From Branchiostoma floridae (Eukaryota; Chordata; Leptocardii; Amphioxiformes; Branchiostomatidae), in NCBI RefSeq assembly GCF_000003815.2, contig NC_049979.1, positions 8,350,217 to 8,414,216 of the forward strand: 64,000 bases of DNA, read 5' to 3'. A model generated the notes under the pieces. The model worked only from the letters and a program-made list of their open reading frames with translations. It ran no database searches and was not told where the DNA came from. Both the position numbers and the translations under genes were made by a program. This document shows, one piece after another, positions 12,024 to 24,700 of the stretch; position 1 is the stretch's first letter, and each line of letters starts with the position of its first letter.

Positions 12024-13686
12024 AATTTAAGTCCGCTCTTGTTCAACCTTTATATAAACGATCTCCCAGCCACTTTAATGTCACCTTTATGTGATCCCGT
12101 CGTCCTAAAAGACACCCCCATAAGTAGTCTTTTATGGGCAGACGACCTTGTACTGTTGTCAAAATCAGAAACAGGCCTCAAAGAATGTCTCAAAAGATTA
12201 GATGACTTTTGCTCTCTTTGGAAACTATCAATTAACAGAGATAAGACTAAAATCATGATTTTCTCAAAACATGGCAGGACAAGTAAGCAACAGCAATCAA
12301 CTTTCCGAACACAAGGGCACACAATAGACATCACTAAATTCTATACTTACTTAGGCATAGATATCACCCCATCAGGGTCATTCTCACGGGCTACTAAACA
12401 GCTGCGACTAAAAGCTCTCAGGGCCTCCTTTAAACTCAAATCCTTACTAGCATCAAACCATAACCCATTGAATTTCCCTTGCCCTTGATCTGTTCCATAG
12501 TTTAGTCAAACCTATATTACTTTACTGTGCTGAGGTACTAGGGACAAACATCCAATGTAGAGACTTGATCTTTAACGGAGTACAGTCATATCCTGCTGAA
12601 AATATACGGGAAGGAATTTATAACATCCTTTCTCCGATATTAGGTTCAAATATACAACTCCTAAAGGTTACACGATTAGGAAAGAAGAACGATGTGACAT
12701 CGCCTCGTCCTGTTCTAGTCCGGTTTAAGAGATATAGTGACAAATTAAATATTCTATATCAATCGGAATTACTATCGAATCAAAATATTTTATTGACACA
12801 TCCCAAATTCTCATATGAAGTGTCTGATTTAGAGCATGTTCTTCTCAATTACTGTAAAATCCTACTTCAAGTTCCCAGAAGTTCCGTTAATGCCGCCGTA
12901 AGGGGTGAACTCGGAACATTTCCATTATACATTGAAGCCCAATCTCAACTTATTAAATATTGGCTTAGACTACAAAACCTTCCAAACGATAGAATAGTTA
13001 AAAAAGCTTACGATTTTGCTGTTGAACAAGAACAGGACTGGGCCGTACATGTACAAGACATATTGTGCAGACACGGTTTCCAAAATGTTTGGTTAAACCC
13101 TGCAGTTGACGCCAAACATTTTGGAAACGTGTTCAAGGAACGTCTGAAAGACACGTTTGTTTCTGGCTGGAGGCAAGAGATAAGAAATTATAGCAAATTG
13201 CAAACCTATTCTAAATTTAAGACCAACTTCACTCTCGAAAAGTACCTTTCATCAATTCAAAATAAATCATTTGTTGCTAACATAACAAAATTGCGAATTA
13301 GTGCACATTGTTTGGAGATAGAAAAAGGTCGATATAATAATATACCAGCCACTCAGAGACGCTGTCCTACTTGCAATCATGGTATCGAAGACGAACTACA
13401 CTTTCTATTATTATGTCCCACATATACTGAGGAAAGGCAGAAGCTTATGGACGTTATCAACAAGACTACAAACATAACATTACCTAAGACAAGTTCAGAA
13501 ACTTTCAATTTACTTATGTCATGTCCTGATGCAATTTCCTTGTACATAGGCCAATACATCTCTACTGCTTTTCAAAAAAAGGAATCGTACTGTCACAAAC
13601 ACTTGATGTTAACTCTGTATCGTGAACCACTATGTTATAGTAATACCTATTTCCATGAATTAATCCGCTCAGCTAATGTAGCATAG
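12024..13686 (+). pseudogene. Broken LINE reverse transcriptase with an ORF1-like internal segment
   Basis: The first frame (to the TGA at 12486-12488) contains the RT catalytic box as LLWADDLVLLS (WADD in place of YADD) and the following KTKIMIF and YLGIDI motifs. A one-base frameshift near 12480 moves the reading to the second frame, where RT-thumb sequence (SLVKPILLYCAEVLG) continues. That frame then runs into about 80 residues resembling the RNA-binding C-terminal region of L1-type ORF1 proteins (IFNGVQSYPAENIREG, RLGKK, RPVLVRFKRYSDK). It then returns to ORF2-like C-terminal sequence (VLLNYCKILLQV, AAVRGELGTFPL) and a Cys/His motif near 13365-13420 (CPTC ... HFLLLCPTY). The copy is inactive because it is truncated and frameshifted. 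Confidence 0.75.
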
Positions 13687-13862
13687 CGACTAGTCATTTG
13701 TTACATAGAACCCTCTTACCATTGTTATGTATAAGCAACCACGTAGATATTTATCTTGATGTTCTGTACAATGTCATGTATTACACCCGAACTTGCCATA
13801 CATTGTACCCGTGCAATTGTTGCGCAATAAAGATAAAGATTGAAAGATAAAGAAAGAAAGAT
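12024..13862 (+). mobile_element. 5'-truncated non-LTR retrotransposon (LINE) copy
   Basis: Recognisable content starts abruptly inside a reverse transcriptase at NLSPLLFNLYINDLP, so the 5' part including the endonuclease is missing. It ends in a 3' tail with AATAAAGATAAAGATTGAAAG, a short-repeat tail of the kind LINEs carry. Coding remains run to 13686, followed by about 170 bases of 3' UTR. A family assignment (CR1/L2-like versus L1-like) is not secure because features of both appear. Confidence 0.85.
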
Positions 13863-15787
13863 CAAGGACTGAAGGAGGTTAAAATCTAACCTCCTAGCTT
13901 GACTTCTAACCCAAAGCCCCTCCATAGAGCAAGGAAAACAACAAGTCTCGCTCTCCAGGCGTGTTGGAAATGAGAAGTTTTGTTGAAACAAGCTTGAACA
14001 GGCGGTTCTTCAGGCTACTGCTCCTCCAGACTACAGGAAGTCACGGAAATGTCAACCGGCGGGAGATAAGAAAGGTCCAGCACGGGTTTTCTCAAATCTC
14101 ACTTGTAGGGTTTGTAAGGAATATGTTTTCACTTTCGATTCAATAAAATTACCCCCACCCCTACAAAATGATACAGAAGCCGATGAAGGTGTACCTTTCA
14201 GCACTCCTTAAGGTTTTGAAACCACTTAACGTTGAAAGAGTAAGTCGGGATCATTTCATTTGTCGATGATGAAAATGTAATCCCCGTCAGAAGATTTGGT
14301 ACGCTCCACAGCAGGATGCACAACACGCCAGTGTGGGGAACTTTTCACAAGTTCTTTTAACATTTAAATTTCGCTGAATCTGCACAAACGCTCCCGGTCA
14401 TCCAGACGATCGGCCTTTGTAGTCGAAGTCGGCTAGCTGGAAGAGGACGCGGAGACCGTACTACCAACAGCTCACTTTCCCAGGCTTTCTTGGATCCCAA
14501 TCAGGTACGTAGAGAATACTCCTGGTTTAGGGGGTGTTTTCATTTGCACATACTGTGTGAGTTAAAATACTTCTGGGTTCGTGCGGAAGTGTAGGGAAGA
14601 CATGTTTGGGGAAAGGCGAGCAGATCTAGGTTGACTGCGACACACTGCGCAGTTTGTTTTTCCAGATTGACCCGCAGTGAGATCGACTTTAGTCATCCTC
14701 GGTACCAGTCACAGACCAAACCAAAACTGTTATCTCAGCAAGGCTCTCGTGTCGAGCAAGTTTGTAAAGGTTAAGTCAAACTCGGGGACTATTTGTTGAA
14801 GAGACGGAGAAACACCCCGTGTTGGCATTTAATTCCATTGTCGTGAGGGTGAGTTGTTTTGAAAACGTCTTTCCTCTGAACATGTAATGTCAGAGATCAT
14901 TAGAGGCAGCTTTCGAAACGACCGGGAAGATTTTGTATAACCCAGGAGCTTTTATCTTGATGATCCTTTATATAACTAAGGAGGTTCCTAGCAATACTGA
15001 ATATGTGTGCATGTTGGAAACTGAGTTGTTATGTTCAAAGTTTGTTTAACGTTCCTTGCATAGTTGCAGGTCAGTTATAGGTCTTATTGTACATACACAT
15101 CAGGGCCAGATCATGGACGTCACATTCTTTGTTGCCGGGCCCTTGATGTCCAATGATGTGAGCAATATAACCAATAGTCACTGTCATTCATTCATATGTA
15201 TCAAGTCCTTGACATGTGCAACTTGGTCCCACATACCGAAAGTCTTTCCCTTGTCATGTAATATATCTTACAAACCACGGTAAGTCTGTAAGAATCACGC
15301 GATGTTACACAGATGATGTAATAGCCATACGTTTAACATCCTGTTGGCACCACGGAACTACGAACGTCAGCAACATGTCCATAAGAGGGGAGGCAGCCGG
15401 GGCTGAAAGGAACCATTGTACTGTGTTCTGCTGACATCATGTGGTCCATGATCATGAATAATGTAAAAAGTAGCCTCGCAGCAGTGATGAAAGGATAACC
15501 AAGGCCCAGTGGATACTGGCCTTTCTTGGACAGGGACTTTTGTGATTATGCTTAGAAACGTAATGGCCCCAGGGATTCTAATGAATATGTGCACTTAGGA
15601 CAAAAGGTATCAAAAGACTGACTTTGGCGCTCTTATGATGGCTCTTATTATTAGAAAGACGATACCGTTTTAGTGTCATTCTCTTTATTTTGCCAACGTT
15701 ACCTTAGATCACTAGTGCAAATTGATAAATGATAATCTTTCCATGTGTTCCGTCTGTGTATGTTTCAGTGCTACCCATTCTAGCAGG
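13863..15787 (+). other. Upstream region of clusterin with candidate 5' UTR exon and acceptor
   Basis: No coding gene is seen. A strong donor (CCCAATCAG|GTACGTAG, intron starting at 14505) and an acceptor (TGTATGTTTCAG, ending at 15768) would splice a non-coding leader exon ending at 14504 to a 19-base 5' UTR before the clusterin ATG at 15788. The start of that leader exon, and therefore the promoter, is not defined. A short palindrome (GGAGGTTAAAATCTAACCTCC, at about 13873-13893) follows the LINE tail. Confidence 0.4.
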
Positions 15788-18700
15788 ATGAAGGCCGCAG
15801 TGTTTTTGTTGCTGCTGCTCCCGGCTGTCTTCTGTGCGCCGAACGGACAGGTCTCCCCGAAAACACTCAGCCGTAAGTCAAACAAACGGAAGAGGCACCA
15901 ATAGCTTCAGATAGTCACTGTAATATCTTACACCAGATCTACATGTGTTATTTTGTGGAAAGAGGAAACCATATAATTCTCCCGTAGTATATTTCCCTTG
16001 TAACAATTGGTACTACCGGAAAGTCTTCCTTCCTGACGAAAATCTGCCAAAATAATCAAATCTCTCTGCCTACGCAGTTAAAGAAAAAACAAGCAAATGT
16101 GGCATGGATTATCATAACCGTTCAGGAGTCAACACACGGAATGACTCAATGAGACTGTGAAAGAGAATATGTGTCATTGTAAGAAACCTCAGAACTGTAT
16201 AGAACTTTTAAAGGGAGCAAAAGGCGCATGTTCATGTGATTCCATCGCGGTCAATATTGTTTTTAAACAATTCATTCATGAGGCGATGAAAAAATAGCCG
16301 TGCACAACAGCAGCACTTTTTTCAAAACCAAAAATTTTTTTACGAGACATCGTAAAGAAAATGAGATACAAATGCAGATTACACAGTTTGAACGTGAGGA
16401 AAATAATCGACAATACATGTTTAAGTTCATAGCCACGAAGGGGTTTGAGCGTATCTAAACGTACGTTCAAAAAAGTGTGTGTGTGCATGTGCCGTGTGTG
16501 TGTTTGTGTGTGTGTGTGTGTGTGTGCGTGCGCGTGCGAGTATTTCTATTCGTGCGTGTGTATGTGTGAAAGTGAGTAAGAGCGAATTATCGGGAAAAGG
16601 ATTTTTTTAGATCAACAAACTCCTATTAGCACTCAGTCCGGCAAATTTGCCATATCTATCCCCTCTGTAGTGGTGAGCACGCTCGGGTATGGAGACATCT
16701 CCGTGTCGCTCAGCAAGGCCATCCGCCGGCTGGAGGACATCTCCCGGATGAAGGGGAAGGACGAGCGCGTGCTTTTTGAGCTCAGGAACAAGGTTAGGAC
16801 TTTCTTGCACTCACGTTTGCTGGAACTTGATAATTGACGGTTCATGTTATCAATTTTGAGATGCGGACATTGTAGACACTCCTGGAACTTTCCAAGCTGT
16901 CCCGAATACAAAACAAAAAAATGGAATCTTTCTCCAAACTGTAAAAACATCTCAAAACAGGTGACGGAATTTAAACGACTTGTGAAAAGCGTTATTCAGT
17001 CAGATGAAACAGCTTATGAGACACTATAATTTTGTCAAGGGTTCCTTAGGCGCAAAGTGGTTATCAAGTGGATTATTCCTTTTTTCCCACATCTTTACGC
17101 TGTATTCCTGTGTCCACTTCAATAACTTTCTACGTAATGTTATGTTTAGTTGATGCTGACAATTTAGTTGCCATGGTCACAGGTTGCCCAGCTCGAGCGC
17201 CAGTACAAGGACAGACAGGAGGAGTCCCGGGCGGCAGGTGAGGTGCTGGAAGACGTGCTGGCCAGATGTAACGACTCCGAGCGGAGACGGCTGCAGGACC
17301 GCTGTCTGCCGTGTCTGGGCGAGAGGTGAGGGTTGTGGTCATCGTGGGGATCTATGGGGAGGGGTGGTGTGGTGGGTAAAGTCTAATGAATCATTGGGAA
17401 AAGGCGAGAGAAGATGTAGAATGTCATGACTGTGATGGGCGATTGCTAAGCAGGAAATCTATTTTTTGTGTGACAGGCCAGAGATCAACGCATTACTAGC
17501 GGTAAGAGCACACGCCGGTAAGCTAGCTGTAGCGTATGTTGTATTTCTTGACTCCCAGATCAATTATCTTCAAGACTTGGCCACCATTACCGTAAAACAA
17601 GGATATGTCATTCTGGTGTTTATTTCAGGTGCGTAGAGTTCTACAACGACAACTGCCACGAAAGGAAAGCCCAGGTCGTGCGGCAGATCACGCGCCTTTT
17701 CCTCAACGACGAGGGACAGACCACGCTGCTGAACCCGGGAGACGCGTCTAAGGACCCCTTCCTGCAGGCCATCAGTCAGGTAGGTTACAGAGGGACAGGA
17801 GGGAGAGGATGGAAAAGAAACATATAGAAAGGAGGAAGCAAGGAACTTCCTGACCGGAAGACCACAAACAAATATGCCTTAAGTATTATTCTTATTTCTT
17901 TCAAATAGCAGAGGAAATAAGACTGAAGAGAGGAGGAAGGAAGGCTTAGGAAGCAATCTCAAACGTGTACATGTAAGCCTGTTTGTGTTTCAGCTGTGCA
18001 AGGAGCTGCGGGAGTGGTTCAACGGCAGCGTCTTCCACGAGGTGGACCACTACTTCCGCGACAGGCTGGACGGAGACTTCTTCAAGGAAATCGGGAACGA
18101 CACCAAGGAGTTCTTCGAAGATGTAGGAGAATTCTTTAAGGTATGTTCCTGCTAATAGTCCCACTTCTCAAGTCCACACCCACACCACATCCCAAAGTTT
18201 ACAGCTTGACGTAAAGAACAGAAAACTTGTATGTTGTTCCAGAATAACATAACGTTTTTCCCCTCTTTGGACCTACAGGAAGATGTTGCCACGTGGTTTC
18301 AAGAGGACCTTGTTGACTTCTTCGAGAGGGACGTGTCGGACTGGTTCGTCAACACGACCGCCGACGCCAACGTGTTCTTCAGCGAGGAGTTGCCGATCTG
18401 GGCCGAGAACACCGGACGGGAGTTCATTGACTTTTTCGAGAAGGACGTGGCGACTATCTTCCAGGTAGGATGCAATAGTGACGCACAAAAAGGGAGAAAC
18501 GGTTGGATAAAATATGACTGTGATGTATGTTCTCATGAAAAAAATGCTCGAGCCTTGCATCATTGCACGTAGTCTCAATACGTTTTATATTTACTCGGGA
18601 TAAGATGACAAACATGACCATCATCTGAATTCTGTCAACAAAGATATTAACCAACAAAAAAAAGCATCTGATCGTGCTGGAAGTTCTAAAGTTCTATAGT

Positions 18701-21700
18701 ACACGTCATAATCAGTGTGGTTTTGCAATTGTCATTCTGCAATTGTTGTTGCAATGAAACACAAGAATCGTGACCAATTGACGACGATGCATCGTCGTCA
18801 CAAAATGTAAAGTTATCAAAAGTCTTTCAGGCAGTTACAATTTGCTAGTATTGAAAATTAAGGAATACCGATGACATTTTCTCATCTCACGGTCAGTCGA
18901 GGTTCTTGCAGTTTGAGACCAGCATGTCCCGGGAGAAGCACCTGCTCATGTGCCCGTCCGGCCCGTAGGTGTGCCAGTGGTCCGCGTGGCACTCCGCGCT
19001 GCAGTACTGCGCCAGCTTACAGTATCTGCACGTCCGGAATCCATCCAGGCGTTTGCTTTTGTCGCTTAAGAAGCTGCAAAGGGATGGAGATGGCTTTGAG
19101 TAACCAAAGAAAAAAGGAAAGCAAAAACACCAAATCTGACAAAACTTTGACAACAAAACCTTTTTGTCAACACTCATACTTACCTAGACCGAGTCCTGTT
19201 AGCTTCAGTGCTTATGGATGGTGCGACACGTGAATTATATACCACATGAGATTACGAAGGCAATGAATTCTTAAAACTCAACAAAGATATGAGAATGTGA
19301 TAAAACAAAGTCGGGGCCTCTGTTGTACCAAGGATAATGCCCTTGGTTGTACCCACCTACCTCATGCAGGGAGGATTGGAGCAGAACACGGGCATCACTC
19401 CCTCTGCCGGGTCCTGTACTTCGTACATTTCGTTCCGCAGTGAGTAGAACTCATCACCTTCATCCATCTGCAGACGAACCCGCACACTCTTGCGCCGAAA
19501 GTAGTGCAGCTCCATCGTCCCGTCCAGGAACATCCGCAGGACCATGGCCCACTTCAGCAGGGCTTTCACAAAGGCGCAGCGCTTCCATCCCCTCGCCCTC
19601 TCGATGAAAGTCAGGACAGCCGGGAGCGCGCCAGCCTCTCTGAGTACTTTGTAGCCCATGATGCCGCCGATGTCCAAGAAGTAGAGGCCCGTCCTGAGCG
19701 CCATCCACAGCACCCTGAAGCTGCTGCGCTTCCTGAGTATTGTAGCGATACAGGTAGAGAAAGACGGAATTTCCCCAGTCTCCTGTAGCAGAGCACGAAC
19801 CAGGTCGTCCCGTTCGGTCAGGACGATCACGTCGTGCAAGAGGTAGGTCACCCCGCCGTCACTGTACAGCCTCAGTCCGAAGGCTCCAGGGGAACAGGAG
19901 GGGCAGCCGAGGTGATCCTTCTTAGGTACCATTGTTTCCGTCTCATCTGCCAGGTCCAGCATGAATCCGTGCAGCCAGGGCCAGATCTCGGGGGTGTACC
20001 TGGCCAGCACAGCCGCGGCCGGTCCATACGTGCACATCATGGAGAACCTCTCCAGCAGCGCCAAGCGGTAGGACACTATCCAGTCTTCTCCCATCTGCCG
20101 CATCTTGATGTAGGAACGTTTGCGGGCTAGCTGCCTCTTCGTGTTCCTTTTCAGTGACAGCTTGCTGTCTTTATCAATCACCTTACGTCCGTCCCTGGTG
20201 TCGGCAGCCTCACTGAGGTCCCCACCTCCTCCCCGGGACTGTGCACTTTTCCCGAAACCTGCCAACTTCCCTTCGTTTCGAATATCGCCTTTCTCGGCAG
20301 CACTGGACAGGATGTTTTCAGTGACTTTCCTGTCAACTTTCTGGTGATTGTCTCCTCCCTGTCGAGACTTATTGCTGCTATTCCCTCGCATCTCCTCACC
20401 GGCGTTAACCTTATCATTTCTTACTGCCTTCTTCTTTTTGGGACCGTCTTTGCAGTTTTCAACTCGCACTTTGCTCTCTGTTTTCGTCGGTTGTTGCCTG
20501 GTTGAGCTTTCCACGAGATGATCACGATAAACGATTGAAAAGAGGAGCAGCTTCTCCAGCACCGGTCTGAAGTTGGAGTCCACGTAGCGCTGCATGATCT
20601 TGCTCTGGTGGAAGCTGTCGTACGGCATACACTCCCTCAGAGTCACGGTCAAGCTGGAGTCCCACAGGTAGCTTCCGGGCGGACCGTGAGGGCAGGACGC
20701 GATTTTCTTGACGCATTCGTCTATGTTGTACAGGCAGTCTGTGCACAGACACCCGCTCTTGTGAAATGGTCCCTCAGTTAGCGACATTTTACGCACGTCT
20801 CGCCAGGCTAGTATATAACAAACAGAGTACAAGTCGCACAGATGTTGGATCAGGCAGCAGGTCTTAGAACTGTTTTGTTTACCCCGGTTTCCATGGGTAC
20901 AACGATGTGTCATTGTTCCAGAATAATGCAGTTGGACGCAATGAACATGTGCTTTGTTACGTTATAAAACAATGCATTCGTTCCATCATAGCTGAAGTGG
21001 GGATACGTTGCTTACAACAAACCCATGTGAGACCCATATCTTAGCGTCATATTTTAACTATAACTTGTTCTGGAATTTGCTGGATAATTGTCATTGCTGA
21101 GAAACTTGTGTTACGTCCTTGGTTTAAGAAAATCTGTTCATAAGTTTGACAAAGTTGCGTTATGTCTAACGACCAATCTGTCTTCTAGAACTTCGGCAAG
21201 GACATATCCCAGTTCGTGGAAGAACAGGTGAGCCCTACGTTCGATGAACTCCACGACAATGTCCGAGAGTTCGTGGAGGAGGACGTGGCGGACGCTTTCT
21301 CGTCTGCGAGCGAGTACGTCGGGTCGGCCGGCGAGACGGCAGATGGAGCCGCCGACGCCCTGGGGAACACCGAGAAGTTTCTACGGGGAATCAACAGGCA
21401 TCTACAGACCGTGGCAGGGTGAGTGAACGAGTGATCATGACTTATTTATTGAGTGGATGATTGAAGGAAAGACTGAATGGTTGACATTACTTCCTTGGTT
21501 TATCGTTTTCAAAATTGGCTTTGCGTCCGCGATAACAAATTTATAGAAATTTATTCATATTATGGCATAGTAAGTTATTAGTAGGGCATACATATATGTC
21601 GAAAAAGATGTGAAATGCGGACCTCACGGAGGTAAGTGAAATTACAATTTCGTCACTAAACTTGGCCTGAAACATCAACACATGTCTTCATGACAACAAT

Positions 21701-24700
21701 GCATGATTGTATCAAACTGTACGTGCCTCCCCGCAGTGGCCTGGACCAGGTAGGCAAGGTGCTGAAGAACGCCAGCGGACACGCCAAGAAGGCCGTGGAG
21801 CAGGCTAAGACCCAGGTGCACGACTTCTCTCACAAGGTGGAGGACTTCTTCGAGGATGCGGGAGATCAGATAGTGGACGGCTTCCAGACGGCTGGGAGGG
21901 AGATCCAGGACTTCTTCGAAGAGGACTTCGCTGGCTTCTTCAAGGACACATTCAGTGAGTGCGATTCATCTATTTCGACAGGTCGCTAATAATATGTCAG
22001 TACGCATTTGTGGTGGCTTGTAGTATGTACACCTCTGTCCAATATACCGGGGTTGTATCATACACTAATATACAATCCAGTGCTTTAATGAATGAAGGCC
22101 TTCATTGCACATTCTTGCCACGCCGGGCTTACAGACAACAACAAGACATGTTGGAGAAATAACGTTACATTTAACAGATACAAGATGAAACTATCGTCAG
22201 ATAAATTCAACTTCTCCTCACTTGCCAGTTATGGTGGAGATGTATGATTTATGTTCAGTTATGTTTTCAGTCATGGTGAAGATATGATTTATGATCGATG
22301 GTTTGTCCATAGCTAGTTTCATTATGAATATGAATTTTGCTACAGAACTTCTTACCTACCTACCTAGTCCCTTGACCTCCAGGTCGTTGGGGGGGGACAA
22401 GGTGGCCATGAAGATAGAGAGTTGCCTCCAACTTAAGTGTATGAAATAACATTTATGGCCATGTCTACCCCTTCCCGCAGGTTTCCTGGGACGGCGGCGC
22501 CGCGCCCTGGACGACTCCTCCCTGCCCGCCGCCCTGATCAGCATCCCCTCCCTGCGGGGCCTGCTCGCGCAGAACGACCTGGACGAGCCGCCCACGTGCC
22601 AGGCAATCCTGCAGGACTCGCGCAGCTGCGCCCGGCTCGTGCACACCTGTAATGACTGCAGGGTCAGGACACAGGATGGTAAGGCCTTTGACCACCTGCC
22701 TACTTGCCTAGACTAAGGACTGGTCCCTTGCTACACTCCGTAATGTTTCTCAGTGCAATGTTTCATAATTCAGAACCTTAGACTCAGCTATCTTGATGGT
22801 TGGTCCTTTGTTTTCACGATCTGGTCTTTCCATGTCTTGCAGGTCTTCCCAGTGGTATAACCAATTTTTGTGCTGGTCCTCTGTATAATACGTATATGTG
22901 GAAAGGGTTGACGCGGGTAAGAAGGGTGTTATAAGCCAGGGATCTAGCTGTGCATGTGCATGTTCATTGACGATATCAAAGCAGTGATTTTTCTATTATC
23001 AAAAATGCTTCCGATGAAAGCAACAAACGGTGCCTTTATGAGTTGTTCTTTCAGTAAACAGATCGTCTTTACAATGGTCATGTTCATTAGTTTGGGTTTA
23101 CTACTATTACGGCACACCCTTTTATTCTTCAGTGTGCCCAGAGAAGCAGGAAATCCTGAAGCAGTACTTCTCATCCCGAAACGCCAGCAGGAAGACATTA
23201 TTGGCCCTACAGGTACGTTACCACAGAAATTATCACAACCACTGTACTTAACAATGAATAAACACAAGAATCAAGACAAGTAGGAAAAATAGTATTAAGA
23301 TATGAAAAATTACCTTGCGAAGAATATATGTTTATCATAGAGCAGTGATCACCTTATACATTAGACGCTTCATGCAGTTGATTATTTTGATAGAATATGA
23401 AATACTTACGCCATGTATTGTACCCATTGCGACACATGGTTTCTTTTATATGTCTAGACCACCAAGAGGTTGTATGAGAAAGCTTTGAACATGTCTCGCG
23501 GGGACCAGTCTAAGGTGGAGGACAAGTGCGACTGCCTCTGGGCCTACCATGTCGCCGAACTCCCCAGGGAACAGCGCCGCTTCAACGTCACTCAGGTAGG
23601 ATGGTTATGTAGTCTACTATTACTAATATGTCCAGGTAGGGTCAGTTCAAAATTTATAACAGATCCATCTAGCGATTTTGATCGGATAATTGTCAGCTTT
23701 GGACACGAGTCAGTTTACGATTCATCAATGTGGCCTTTAGTACGGCCAGTCTAGCCGAGCTGGCTGAATCTCTCGGCCTTTAGTCCGGCTGGAAATAATG
23801 ATGCACTGAGAGACGAATTTTCGCAGCAACAATCATTGTAAAGTATTCTAGAAAAGAACAAAAGGGAATGCTACTCTTACTCAAATTTAGTCATTCTTTT
23901 CTCTAATGTTAATGTGATGCACGTGCACAGCTTGCGATCCAGCCCGGGCCCGACCGCGTCACGATTGTCCGCGCCGTTGTCCGTATCTTCGACGCCCCCG
24001 AGAGGACCTTCATCGTGCCGGTCCTGTCGGAGAACAACCCCGAGACGGACCCAGCCGTCATCGCCGGCCCCATAGCCAAGCAGGCGCTGGAGTGGTACAA
24101 GGCGCAGCTACCGTAAGTACTGGGTTCTGTGTGTTTACTGGTGTTGTCCTATATGTCACACCGGTACTGTCCTATAGTGGTACGCACATCGTACTGTTGT
24201 AACGGATCAGAGTATGTTTTACCCAGCTGAACAGTTCCAATTTTTGCATTTTGCGACTTGCAGTCGCAAAATGCCTTCTGGCCAGTGTAGTCGCCGTTGT
24301 GATGTTGAGATGAACGGACCTGTTCAATCCATGCCAAACATTTGTATACCTGTTAAAACAGGCATTTCTTCAACATGTTCGCACTAGCGCAGTGGTAAAG
24401 TTTACGCATTCTAAGCCAATGCACCCGGTTCGAATCCGGGGAGGTAGATTTTTTTTTCTTTTTTACATCCATTAAAATACTAATTTTTACATCCATTTGG
24501 CCACACCAATTTATTTCTTTGGTTAACGGATTCGCCGCTTCGTTTTTTTGCCGAAAAGAAATAAAAATTAAAAAAACTTAAAAATGCCCCGCAACAGAGC
24601 TCACTCAAAAACAGGCAATGTGTAGTGAAATTTGCTGCAGTTCACGCAAATTTTAACAGGTGGCGTCTAGATCTGCTGCAGTTCAGGCACATATGTGAAT

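Noticed and set aside
17477-17502. Candidate 26-base microexon in clusterin intron 3 (GTGACAG ... GCG|GTAAGA)
   Set aside because: Including it would shift the frame and break the conserved CLPCLGERCVEF cysteine cluster.
24377-24447. Functional tRNA-Leu(AAG) gene
   Set aside because: Acceptor stem does not pair, variable loop is one base, and the long variable arm of tRNA-Leu is absent.
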